NCBI GenBank assembly: GCA_005884665.1
Contig: VBAT01000031.1
Span: 446-33,337 of the forward strand
Origin: Bacteroidota bacterium
Lineage (GTDB): Bacteria; Bacteroidota; Bacteroidia; Chitinophagales; Chitinophagaceae
Reading direction: 5' to 3'
Length of the DNA: 32,892 bases
The translations under genes and the position numbers were made by a program. Positions 15,576 through 23,391 of this stretch are shown here, piece after piece (the stretch's first letter is position 1; each line of letters begins with the position of its first letter). The notes beneath the pieces are model-generated. The model had not been told where the DNA came from. It was given only the letters and a program-made list of their open reading frames with translations, and did no database searches.

Positions 15576-17105
15576 ATGGAAAAGTTAATGTCTACACCAC
15601 ACCTATCCGAGCAGGAACTGCTGCGCAGGGAAAAACTAAATGAGCTCGTAATCATGGGTATCGAGCCCTACCCCGCCGCCCTGTACCCCGTCAACAGTAA
15701 CTCGGCTTATATTAAGGAACATTTTACCCCGGAAAAAAAGGAAGAATTCGCGGACATATGTATTGCCGGCCGTATCATGAGCGTTCGCGATATGGGCAAA
15801 GCCAATTTTGCCGTGATCCAGGACGCAAATGGAAAGATCCAGTTGTACCTGCGTCGCGACGATATTTGCACGGGTGAGGACAAAAGTTTATATGATATTG
15901 TCTGGAAAAAACTGCTCGATATCGGGGATATAATCGGTATCAGGGGATTTGTTTTTATTACAAAAACAGGTGAAACATCCGTCCATGTAAAAGAGTTAAC
16001 CCTTTTAAGCAAATCTCTTCGTCCGCTCCCAATCGTGAAAGAAGCTGAAGGGCAAACTTTCGATGCGGTAACAGATCCCGAATTCAAATACCGTCAACGC
16101 TATGCTGATCTAATTATTAACCCTACAGTAAAGGAGACATTTGTAAAAAGGACCAAGCTTATCAATTCCATACGCGAGTTTTTAAACGGACATAATGCAC
16201 TGGAAGTAGATACTCCGGTGCTGCAAAGTATCCCCGGCGGTGCAACGGCTCGTCCTTTCATCACACACCACAACGCGCTGGACGTTCCGTTCTACCTGCG
16301 GATTGCCAACGAACTTTACCTGAAAAGGCTGGTCGTCGGAGGATTCGATTGGGTATATGAATTCAGCCGCAATTTCCGTAATGAAGGAATGGACCGCACG
16401 CATAATCCCGAATTCACTATCCTTGAATTTTACGTGGCCTATAAGGATTACCTGTGGATGATGGAAACAACTGAGCAATTGCTTGAAAAAGCGGCGATAG
16501 ATGTTACGGGCGACACCAACATAGCTGTTGGAGATAAAAAAATATCTTTTAAAGCTCCATTCAAACGAATCGCTATTTATGATGCGATAAAAGAGCATAC
16601 AGGTTTTGATGTAAGCAGGATGAATGAAGGTCAGCTTCGTTCTGTTTGTAAGCAATTACATATTCCCGTTGATGAAAAAATGGGCAAGGGCAAGCTGATC
16701 GATGAGATGTTCGGGGCTAAATGCGAGCATCATTACATACAACCCACATTCATTATTGATTATCCGGTTGAAATGAGTCCCCTGACAAAAAAACACAGGG
16801 ACAAACAGGGCCTGGTGGAGAGATTTGAGTTGCTCATCAATGGGAAAGAAATAGCAAACGCTTACAGCGAACTTAATGATCCTGTTGATCAGCGGGAACG
16901 GTTTGAAGAACAGGTAAAGCTCATGGAGCGTGGTGATGATGAAGCCATGTTCATCGATCATGATTTCCTGCGTGCGCTGGAATATGGCATGCCACCCTGC
17001 TCGGGCATCGGTATTGGTATTGACAGGCTTTCCATGTTGCTCACCAACCAGCCTTCTATCCAGGATGTGCTGTTGTTCCCGCAGATGCGGCCGGAAAGTT
17101 TATAA
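15576..17105 (+). CDS. lysS: Lysine--tRNA ligase, class II
   Basis: The 509-residue enzyme charges tRNA-Lys with lysine. The N-terminal OB-fold anticodon-binding domain spans about 60-150 (ICIAGRIMSVRDMGKANFAVIQD). The class II catalytic domain follows: motif 1 lies around 200-225 (IREFLNGHNALEVDTPVLQ), motif 2 covers about 262-280 (FSRNFRNEGMDRTHNPEF) and motif 3 is GIGIGIDRL at 477-485. The PGGATARPF loop (220-228) is typical of LysRS. Length and end (FPQMRPESL) fit a complete gene. A second in-frame ATG at 15588 is possible; 15576 is favoured by the usual upstream reach of the protein. It leads a likely operon with the glycosyltransferase 30 bases downstream. Confidence 0.96.
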   Translation: MEKLMSTPHLSEQELLRREKLNELVIMGIEPYPAALYPVNSNSAYIKEHFTPEKKEEFADICIAGRIMSVRDMGKANFAVIQDANGKIQLYLRRDDICTGEDKSLYDIVWKKLLDIGDIIGIRGFVFITKTGETSVHVKELTLLSKSLRPLPIVKEAEGQTFDAVTDPEFKYRQRYADLIINPTVKETFVKRTKLINSIREFLNGHNALEVDTPVLQSIPGGATARPFITHHNALDVPFYLRIANELYLKRLVVGGFDWVYEFSRNFRNEGMDRTHNPEFTILEFYVAYKDYLWMMETTEQLLEKAAIDVTGDTNIAVGDKKISFKAPFKRIAIYDAIKEHTGFDVSRMNEGQLRSVCKQLHIPVDEKMGKGKLIDEMFGAKCEHHYIQPTFIIDYPVEMSPLTKKHRDKQGLVERFELLINGKEIANAYSELNDPVDQRERFEEQVKLMERGDDEAMFIDHDFLRALEYGMPPCSGIGIGIDRLSMLLTNQPSIQDVLLFPQMRPESL

Positions 17106-17135
17106 TAATCTAAAGGAGCTATTCAAAAAACATTC

Positions 17136-18005
17136 ATGAAAGTCGTTGGGTTTTCGTTTATACGGAATGCAGTAAAATTTCAATACCCGATCGTTGAGGC
17201 AGTAAAATCGATCTTACCTATTTGCGATGAAGTAATAGTTGCCGTTGGCAAATCGGATGACAACACAAGAGAACTGGTAGCTGCTATTGACCCTAAGGTT
17301 AAGATAATCGATACGGTATGGAATGAAAATACCCGTGAAGGAGGCCGTGTGCTTGCCGAAGAAACCGATAAGGCCTTGCAGGCAATTCCTGCAGACGCGG
17401 ACTGGTGCGTGTACATTCAGGGCGACGAAGTGATGCATGAAGATGGGCATGCCGAAGCGGTGGAAGCGATGAAAAAATGGAAAGACCATAAAGAAGTGGA
17501 TGGCCTGCTGTTTAATTATGTCCATTTCTTCGGTTCCTATGAATATATTGGTGCGGAAGGACACTGGTACCCGCATGAAATAAGAATCGTCAGAAACGAT
17601 AAGAGCATCTGGTCGTACAAGGATGCCCAGGGTTTTCGAAAAGGAGAAAATAAAAAATTGCAGGTAAAATCCTTAAAGGCCGTTATTCATCACTATGGCT
17701 GGGTTCAAACACCCAGGACTATGCAGGCGAAATTCCTGGTGAAAGATAAAATCTATCATAATAACCCGAAGGACGAAGACAATTTTGTTGTGAGAGAAGA
17801 ATTGCCTTACTTACTGGTAAAAGCATTGCACAAATTCAAAGGCAAACACCCGAAAGTGATGCATGATCGTATCAAAAGCGTCAACTGGAAATTTGAATTT
17901 GATGTTTCAAAAAATAAGTACACGTTCAAAGACCGTTTCAAAACGATTTTAGGAAAGATAATCGGGAGACGTCCTTTTGAATACCGGAATTACAAGATCA
18001 TTTAA
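17136..18005 (+). CDS. Glycosyltransferase, GT2-like
   Basis: The 289-residue product resembles GT-A fold glycosyltransferases. It begins KVVGFSFIRNAVKFQYPIVE, has a DEVIVAVGKSDDNTRELV nucleotide-sugar-binding strand (about 31-48) and a metal-binding-type motif YIQGDEVMHE (about 93-102, in place of DxD). A basic tail with RFKTILGKIIGRRPFEYRNY follows. No signal peptide or membrane helix is visible, so it would act at the inner face of the membrane. Donor and acceptor are unknown. It lies 30 bases after lysS and 21 before the DoxX-like gene, so the three may be cotranscribed. Confidence 0.75.
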   Translation: MKVVGFSFIRNAVKFQYPIVEAVKSILPICDEVIVAVGKSDDNTRELVAAIDPKVKIIDTVWNENTREGGRVLAEETDKALQAIPADADWCVYIQGDEVMHEDGHAEAVEAMKKWKDHKEVDGLLFNYVHFFGSYEYIGAEGHWYPHEIRIVRNDKSIWSYKDAQGFRKGENKKLQVKSLKAVIHHYGWVQTPRTMQAKFLVKDKIYHNNPKDEDNFVVREELPYLLVKALHKFKGKHPKVMHDRIKSVNWKFEFDVSKNKYTFKDRFKTILGKIIGRRPFEYRNYKII

Positions 18006-18026
18006 GCCGTCGTCAAAACCACCAAC

Positions 18027-18368
18027 ATGAAAGCATTTATTCCCGCCAAGTTGGCCGAAGTAATTTTCGCACTGATCATCGCTTATTTTGGATACTGGCA
18101 TTTTACTCATGCCGACAATATGGGAAGGACTGTTCCCGCATTTATTCCCGGGCCGGGAAGTTTGTGGATCTATATTACCGGTGGTGTTTTTATCCTGGCA
18201 GCTATTGGCATTCTCGCTGACCTGAAAAAGATAATCGCCTGTTATCTTTTAGCCACTATGTTATTGATCTTCGCGCTTATTGTGCATCTCCACGATCATG
18301 TAAATGCGCTGAAAGATGTTGCTTTGGCGATGTGTGCGTTGATTATTGGAAGCAGCGGAAAGAAATGA
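18027..18368 (+). CDS. DoxX-like small membrane protein
   Basis: This 113-residue protein has four predicted membrane helices (about 9-26, 46-62, 67-86 and 90-107). The motifs FGYWHFTHADNMGRTVPAFIPGPG after helix 1 and WIYITGGVFILAAIGIL resemble the DoxX/DoxD family. Such proteins are often linked to redox or quinone functions, but the role here is unknown. It is the last gene of the lysS cluster and ends at the R3 repeat junction. Confidence 0.75.
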   Translation: MKAFIPAKLAEVIFALIIAYFGYWHFTHADNMGRTVPAFIPGPGSLWIYITGGVFILAAIGILADLKKIIACYLLATMLLIFALIVHLHDHVNALKDVALAMCALIIGSSGKK

Positions 18369-18373
18369 TTGCT

Positions 18374-18532
18374 AAGATCCAAATTACAGGATCCAAGAAC
18401 CAAATAAATTACAGGTATTAAATCTTAAAACTAAAAGAACCTACATACAGGATTTGGTTTTGGGTATTTATTCCTTGGCGCTTTTTTGTCCCGCCAATTG
18501 GCGGGATTCCTATTTGGTTCTTGGTTCTTTTC
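18374..18532. repeat. Convergent-junction repeat R3 with palindrome
   Basis: CCAAGAACCAAATA (18393-18406) and TATTTGGTTCTTGG (18511-18524) are perfect 14-base inverted arms. Between them lies the perfect palindrome TCCCGCCAATTGGCGGGA (18489-18506). AAGATCCAAATTACA (18374-18388) and GTATTAAATCTTAAAA (18415-18430) recur exactly, inverted, at the junction near 30750. The element occupies almost the whole gap between the DoxX-like gene and the SDR gene and probably ends both transcripts. Confidence 0.75.
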
Positions 18533-18533
18533 T

Positions 18534-19355
18534 TCAGTCCACAAAAAGATCCTTGTACAATTTCGCCCCTTGTACCACAGAATATTTTTCCAAATCAGTA
18601 ATCCCCTCCCGAGCCAGTACATCTTCGTCAATAAAACAATTACCGGTGCATTCACCGGAAGGTTTTGATAAGATATAATAAGCTGCATCAGCCAGTATTG
18701 CTGGTGTGCGGCTCATTTTGGCCAGCACTTCACCGCCGAGTAAATTTCTTACAGCCGCCGTATCAATTGTTGTCTTTGGCCAAAGGGCATTAGAGGCAAC
18801 CTCGTATTGTTTCAATTCGGCTGCCCATCCCAGCGCCATCATGCTCATATTATATTTCGAAAGTGTATATGCTATATGACCGGCCAGCCATTTCGGGTTC
18901 ATATTGACTGGTGGAGACAACGTCAATATATGCGGATTGGGTGATTTTTTCAGGTAAGGTATACATGCCTTTGTAACAAAGAAAGTGCCCCGGACATTCA
19001 CATCATGCATCAGGTCGAATCGTTTCGCCTCTGTTTGTTCTGTAGGAGTCAAAGAAATGGCGGAGGCATTATTCACCAGGATATTGATCGTCCCGAATTT
19101 TTCCACCGCTTTATTTACCGCATTTTGCACCTGGTCTTCAAAACGTATATCGCATTGAACCGCCAAAGCCTGCCCGCCGGCTTTCTCTACTTCAGCGGCC
19201 GCAGAAAAAATTGTACCCCCCAATTTTGCATTTTCTTCGGTTGATTTGGCTGCGATCACAATATTCGCTCCTTCACGCGCCAACTTTAAAGCGATCGCTT
19301 TTCCAATGCCCCGGCTGGCACCCGTAATAAAAACGGTTTTGTTTTTCAACGACAT
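18534..19355 (-). CDS. Short-chain dehydrogenase/reductase, HSDL2-like
   Basis: The start is set at 19355, where the protein reads MSLKNKTVFITGASRGIG; an upstream in-frame ATG would add a poorly typical 15-residue leader. The 273-residue product has the NAD(P)-binding TGASRGIG (11-18), the NNAS motif (95-98), S147, and the catalytic Y163 and K167 (YTLSK). The C-terminal part ADAAYYILSKPSGECTGNCFIDEDVL resembles the SDR domain of HSDL2-type proteins. The substrate is probably a lipid-like alcohol or ketone, which is inference. It is cytoplasmic, monocistronic and converges with the lysS cluster. Confidence 0.87.
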   Translation of the reverse strand: MSLKNKTVFITGASRGIGKAIALKLAREGANIVIAAKSTEENAKLGGTIFSAAAEVEKAGGQALAVQCDIRFEDQVQNAVNKAVEKFGTINILVNNASAISLTPTEQTEAKRFDLMHDVNVRGTFFVTKACIPYLKKSPNPHILTLSPPVNMNPKWLAGHIAYTLSKYNMSMMALGWAAELKQYEVASNALWPKTTIDTAAVRNLLGGEVLAKMSRTPAILADAAYYILSKPSGECTGNCFIDEDVLAREGITDLEKYSVVQGAKLYKDLFVD

Positions 19356-19400
19356 ATTTATACAATTTAAAAATGAAGTTAGGGAAACCTGCATCGCCAA

Positions 19401-19818
19401 CCTATCTTATCGCAGTAGTTCTACGGTAGGTGCAGTATTTTCAACCTTTGTTAAAATGGCAAGTTGTGCGCTAGTGCTAAAGGAATGTGAAGACTATATT
19501 TGAAGAAGAAGTTGGTTGATGGCAATGTCCAATATCACTAGAAGAACTTAACCGTCCCAATTAAATTTAAACCCTTAAAACTAAAAGTCCGACCCATTAG
19601 CCAACTTTCCGTAAGAGCCCCGTTTAAATCCAAATATCTGTATGAGAACACCAACCTTGAGACAAACCAACTACTGAAAAACACACGGTTTAGCCCTCAA
19701 AGTAACTAATCCCGTCCCGATCATACCAGGACGGGATTGTTTTTGTCTCCATTTGAAAAAGATGTTCGCTACTGCAGGATTTTTTTCGAATTCCAGGTTC
19801 TGGTATTCGAGTTTGTGA
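19401..19818. other. Intergenic region without a protein gene, with an orphan terminator
   Basis: These 418 bases lie downstream of the LptC operon and upstream of the SDR gene, both on the minus strand. No convincing reading frame is seen. The clearest structure is a plus-strand terminator at 19708-19745. The sequence before it (about 19520-19707) is AT-rich and could be a small RNA, which is listed as a finding. Confidence 0.5.
19708..19745 (+). terminator. Strong intrinsic terminator with no upstream protein gene
   Basis: AATCCCGTCC (19708-19717) pairs perfectly with GGACGGGATT (19729-19738), giving 10 base pairs with an 11-base loop, followed by GTTTTTG. The T run is on the plus strand only. 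Every nearby protein gene is on the minus strand. Confidence 0.75.
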
Positions 19819-20394
19819 TCATTGCATGTCTTTAGGAACCTTCACCGGGCCTGTGGGATACCTGAAAGTCACTTCGGACATATCCTGGGTAGCCACCAGT
19901 CCTTTGCCGCCTGTTATTCGCTTGTCAATTGAGTGATATTCTGCCACTGAATCTGTATAAAAAAGCTTTGAATTTTGATCCCACCATAATTCGGGCGCTT
20001 TCAATGTATCTCCTTTTACACTGATCACAACAACGCTGTCACGCAGATATACTTTATCCGATTTCTCAAAATACTTTCCGTACTTGCTGTCAAGCCGTGT
20101 CTCGATCGTCAGACTATCGTTATAGAAATCAACATGCAGGGTTTTAGGAAATTCAACATAAGGGGCCGTATCTATTACCCGCAACATAAGCGGCGAGGTC
20201 AGTTTAGCCTTTACCGATCCTTGCTGGCTCAGGTAACTTTCAATGTTTGTTCCCCGTTCTTCTGTATTCCTGTTTTCATTCATCCTTTTGATCACCTCTT
20301 CATCATTTTCACAGCCATAAATAACAAAACAGCAGCCCGTAATAAGAGCTGCTGCAGAAAAATATTTCGGCAATATGGAAATAAGGTTATTCAT
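19819..20394 (-). CDS. lptC: LptC-family LPS export protein
   Basis: The best start is ATG 20394 (MNNLISILPKYFSAAALI...), eight bases inside the end of the previous gene; a longer frame upstream reads antisense-like residues. The 191-residue product has an N-terminal hydrophobic segment with possible lipobox cysteines (LITGC or VIYGC). A beta-jellyroll LptC/OstA-like domain follows from about residue 55: APYVEFPKTLHVDFYNDSL, LDSKYGKYFEKSDKVYLRDSV, KLFYTDSVAEYHSIDKRITGGKG, and the typical end FRYPTGPVKV. LptC accepts lipopolysaccharide from LptB2FG and passes it to LptA at the periplasmic side of the inner membrane. It is the last gene of the four-gene operon. Confidence 0.85.
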   Translation of the reverse strand: MNNLISILPKYFSAAALITGCCFVIYGCENDEEVIKRMNENRNTEERGTNIESYLSQQGSVKAKLTSPLMLRVIDTAPYVEFPKTLHVDFYNDSLTIETRLDSKYGKYFEKSDKVYLRDSVVVISVKGDTLKAPELWWDQNSKLFYTDSVAEYHSIDKRITGGKGLVATQDMSEVTFRYPTGPVKVPKDMQ

Positions 20395-21772
20395 ATTTCT
20401 TTTTGGAAAACCAAAGATCGCTGAGCGAAAATCCAACCGAGAACCGAAACAAGTTCTCCTTGAGCAGGTTGTCGTTATTTCCGCGCTTGATGTATTCAAA
20501 AGCTATATTGATGAACGTTGCCTGGTTATTCAGGCGGTTGAAATTGCGGAGGGGTAAACCGAGGCCCAGCGTTGCACCAAACTGTGGCATTACTTCTTTG
20601 ACCTTGATATAATCGGGGCCGATAAAAAAGCCAGCACGATAAGCTACATTTCCAAAATAACTTTTTCTCGCAGCATCAAATGCAGGCCTTAACTCGCCGC
20701 CTACTCTTAATTCCCATTTATTTTGAAGTGAATCCACCTGTCCAAAAAAACGGTAATCCTGCCAGTTGGTCCGGCTAAAATCAACGCCAATAAGCCATCC
20801 ACTTTTTTTAATGCCGGGCGTTCTTTCCAATGTAGCACCTACTGTGAAAGAAGCCGGGTATTCAATAACGCCCTTGGTACCAGTTTTTTCATAAACACTG
20901 TCTAATCTCACATAACCCTGGTTGGGGTCATAATAAAATGTTTCCCGGACCTGGTCCTGCGTAGCATTGATATGATGTTTAAGGTTGCCATAAGCCCCTA
21001 AAGTGAGAAAGGTCGATGAGTCGAGGTTGGCCCTATACTGGGCGCCCATATTAAAATAGAAGTCGCCGTAGTTTGTCTTTGTTTCAAAATTGCCGGCATT
21101 AAAGCTTACTGTATCATTGATAATTGATTTACGTGTGCTATAGTCTTTTTTACCAAACATGTAACCCACGTTCACACCAAGGCTGAGATGTCCTATTTTG
21201 AATCCAGTGCCGATCGTTGGCAGGTAAGCGCCCCCATCGCCTTCGCTTAAAGTACTGGTGCTGTCCGTGCCATTCTCAACTCTTCCTCCCTGGATGATCT
21301 TATAACTGATCCTTGTCACAGGACGAAGCCCGAAACTCAAACCCCAGCCTTTGCGAAGAGGAATACCTACCTGCACATGTGAGAACAGGGCATTGCTGGC
21401 AGTGAACTTTCCCGGTTTATTGGGTTCGATCAAAGTGCGGTTCTCGAAATTTAGACCTATATCCAGGATAGCTCTTCCATAAAGTAACTTATTTGATTTC
21501 GGTTCCTTTTGAGCATAAAACCAACTGTAAGAAGCCGGGTTGTTGAAATTAATAGAATAGATGTCGTTGTAACCTGTCGAAATGCCGCCCATCGCGCGGG
21601 TATTTATGTTGGTTGAAGGAACCAGGTCACCCAGCCCATAGCGGGAATAAGGGGAGTTATCCTGGCCAAAACCGGGGGTGCAAGAGGCTATGAATAATAC
21701 GCTGAATGTTAGGTAAAAAATCTTTCTCAAAGCATTGGTTTTCTTAGGGGTTGTTAACTTCGCTAATACCAT
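20387..21772 (-). CDS. Outer-membrane protein of the NSPYSRYGLG family
   Basis: This 461-residue protein starts at ATG 21772, inside the last 29 bases of coaX. An in-frame TTG closer to the signal peptide (RKIFYLTFSVLFIASC...GFGQ) is an alternative. The mature part opens with DNSPYSRYGLGDLVPSTNINTRAMGG, followed by alternating strands with many glycines and aromatics typical of a beta-barrel, distantly like FadL/OMPP1 transporters. I know this conserved protein from the coaX-lptC neighbourhood of Bacteroidota but not its function. The placement between coaX and lptC suggests a link to envelope assembly. Confidence 0.78.
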   Translation of the reverse strand: MVLAKLTTPKKTNALRKIFYLTFSVLFIASCTPGFGQDNSPYSRYGLGDLVPSTNINTRAMGGISTGYNDIYSINFNNPASYSWFYAQKEPKSNKLLYGRAILDIGLNFENRTLIEPNKPGKFTASNALFSHVQVGIPLRKGWGLSFGLRPVTRISYKIIQGGRVENGTDSTSTLSEGDGGAYLPTIGTGFKIGHLSLGVNVGYMFGKKDYSTRKSIINDTVSFNAGNFETKTNYGDFYFNMGAQYRANLDSSTFLTLGAYGNLKHHINATQDQVRETFYYDPNQGYVRLDSVYEKTGTKGVIEYPASFTVGATLERTPGIKKSGWLIGVDFSRTNWQDYRFFGQVDSLQNKWELRVGGELRPAFDAARKSYFGNVAYRAGFFIGPDYIKVKEVMPQFGATLGLGLPLRNFNRLNNQATFINIAFEYIKRGNNDNLLKENLFRFSVGFSLSDLWFSKKKYE

Positions 21773-22472
21773 AAAGGCCCTTGAAGATCAGTTCAGGGTC
21801 TGCAAATATCTTGTTTTTAAGGTGGGACGCCAAATGCACTAAATCACCCCCGGTTAAAAGCGCGTTAAAGTTCCCGAACCTTTCGCGGTAAGCATCGATG
21901 AATCCATCGATCTCTTTTGCGAGTCCAAGTACAGCGCCACTCAATAAATTTGTTTCCGTATCATAACCGATCAATGGAACATTGCTGTCAGCTTTTACTA
22001 ACGGCAGTTTAGCGGTAAACTGGTGCATTGCTTTCAACCGCATTTCCATTCCCGGCGAAATAGCTCCACCCAGGAATTCATGATATTTGTTGATGAAGTT
22101 GTAAGTAACGCAGGAACCCATTCCTATAACAAGATTATTCCTGTTGGGGTAAAAATGAACGGCCGCTGCTATCAGGGCCAGGCGGTCCGCACCAATCGTT
22201 GCTGGTTTACCGACAGGAGTGGTAAAAGAGAGTTTTGTAAGATGATTCAGCTTGTGAAACTTCGTTTTAGCTGCCAGTGATTCTTCTATCGCTGCATTGT
22301 GATCAATGACGGATGATAAAATAGATTTATGGGGCTTATAAGTATCCAGCAGTGCCTGGATAGTTGTCATTGAATCATCGTCAATGACAATGCTTTTAAT
22401 GATTTTATCTTCATCGAAAACGGCTACTTTTTTCCTTGTATTACCAAAATCAAGGCAGAGTGTAATGGACAT
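21744..22472 (-). CDS. coaX: Type III pantothenate kinase
   Basis: The 242-residue cytoplasmic enzyme phosphorylates pantothenate with ATP, the first step of coenzyme A synthesis. The ASKHA-fold signatures are all seen: phosphate-binding DFGNT (8-12), GKPATIGADRLALIAAAV with the pantothenate-site GADR (about 93-110), GMGSCVTYNF, GGAISPGMEMR and the C-terminal TGGD. Type III enzymes need a monovalent cation and resist CoA feedback, which is family knowledge. It starts 17 bases after the LON-domain gene and overlaps the following barrel gene by 29 bases, which suggests translational coupling. Confidence 0.94.
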   Translation of the reverse strand: MSITLCLDFGNTRKKVAVFDEDKIIKSIVIDDDSMTTIQALLDTYKPHKSILSSVIDHNAAIEESLAAKTKFHKLNHLTKLSFTTPVGKPATIGADRLALIAAAVHFYPNRNNLVIGMGSCVTYNFINKYHEFLGGAISPGMEMRLKAMHQFTAKLPLVKADSNVPLIGYDTETNLLSGAVLGLAKEIDGFIDAYRERFGNFNALLTGGDLVHLASHLKNKIFADPELIFKGLYGISEVNNP

Positions 22473-22489
22473 GTAGTTATTAGTGGTTT

Positions 22490-23128
22490 TTAGAAGCCAT
22501 CGAAGCCAGGCAGGTTCTTGAAATGACCGTTCAGCTTTATTTTTTCTTTCAGTTGCTCCAGTCCTGCAACCATTGGTATCACTTTAGTCAGGTGTCTTTT
22601 GACATATTCCTGCCGTTGCCGTTCATCGAGCAATCCAAGTAGCTCATATTCTTCTTCCAAAGACAACCCGATATGATGAGCCACTTCAAAGCACCTTATT
22701 TCTTCATCTGGTTTATCGAATTCTTTTGTGACTTTTAAAAGCCTGTGCAGGTCGCGGATACCGGCCATTACCTTCCGCATCAGTTCAATATTACCCCGTT
22801 CATATGTGTCGGGGTAGTTGACAATAGCGCCGCTGTATAATTTGTCAGGTACATTTTTTATTACCTCCAGTATCCTGAACACTCGTTCTCCCTTTGTCTT
22901 TATATCCATTTCCCCGTTATCATGCACTTTGGATATCTCTATTATCGTAACCAATGATCCATAATCCTGCATTTTGTTTTCGATGACTGGAGGGATGCCA
23001 AAGGCCTTTTTCTGTTCGCTACATTCAGTGATCAGTTGTTTATACCGGGGTTCGAAAATATGGAGGTTAAGATTCTCTTCCGGGTATACAACGATGCCCA
23101 AAGGGAATATAGGAATGAAGTTAGTCAC
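22490..23128 (-). CDS. LON peptidase substrate-binding domain protein
   Basis: The start codon is GTG (23126-23128); a consensus -7 element lies four bases upstream, so GTG is supported and the transcript is probably leaderless. The 212-residue protein is a stand-alone LON N-terminal (PUA-like) domain: IPIFPLGIVVYPEENLNLHIFEPRYKQLI (about 4-32) and KGERVFRILEV. A helical C-terminal part follows with HHIGLSLEEEYELLGLLDERQRQEYVKRHL. There is no ATPase or protease domain. Such proteins are thought to bind protein substrates or partners; no reaction is known. It heads the coaX-barrel-lptC operon. Confidence 0.88.
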   Translation of the reverse strand: MTNFIPIFPLGIVVYPEENLNLHIFEPRYKQLITECSEQKKAFGIPPVIENKMQDYGSLVTIIEISKVHDNGEMDIKTKGERVFRILEVIKNVPDKLYSGAIVNYPDTYERGNIELMRKVMAGIRDLHRLLKVTKEFDKPDEEIRCFEVAHHIGLSLEEEYELLGLLDERQRQEYVKRHLTKVIPMVAGLEQLKEKIKLNGHFKNLPGFDGF

Positions 23129-23132
23129 AATT

Positions 23133-23140
23133 CAAAGTTA
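23133..23140 (-). promoter_or_regulatory. -7 promoter element TAACTTTG, predicted leaderless start
   Basis: TAACTTTG on the minus strand matches TAnnTTTG exactly. Four bases (AATT) separate it from the GTG start codon. Confidence 0.6.
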
Positions 23141-23249
23141 TTTAATTTGATGCTTTAATTATTTCCGCCACAAAATTGAAAACAATAAATAAAAATGCCA
23201 AACTGATTCCTGAATGGAAAGTGTCTCATTTTTATTTCCACGCCACGAT

Positions 23250-23315
23250 GCGGTGACGCAACGCGCTAACTATGGCGGACGATACGTTGCGCGTTTGTCC
23301 CGGCATCTGGCGGGA
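23250..23315. repeat. Two inverted repeats upstream of the meaB promoter
   Basis: CGCAACG (about 23256-23262) and CGTTGCG (about 23285-23291) form a 7-base inverted pair. Next to them TCCCGGCATCTGGCGGGA (23298-23315) is an imperfect palindrome closely like the TCCCGCCAATTGGCGGGA core of junction repeat R3. They lie just ahead of the promoter and may be regulatory or a degenerate copy of the repeat. Confidence 0.45.
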
Positions 23316-23342
23316 TGATATTTATTTTCAAACTGAGAAACC

Positions 23343-23371
23343 TTGCCTGAATGAGAATCCCCATATTTTTG
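23343..23371 (+). promoter_or_regulatory. Complete Bacteroidota-type promoter for meaB (-33 TTG, -7 TATTTTTG)
   Basis: TTG (23343-23345) and TATTTTTG (23364-23371) are 18 bases apart. Both parts and the spacing agree with the Bacteroidota housekeeping promoter. The site lies within an upstream extension of the meaB frame and so argues for the ATG at 23392, 20 bases further on. Confidence 0.7.
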
Positions 23372-23391
23372 TAGATATAGAATTATTTTTT

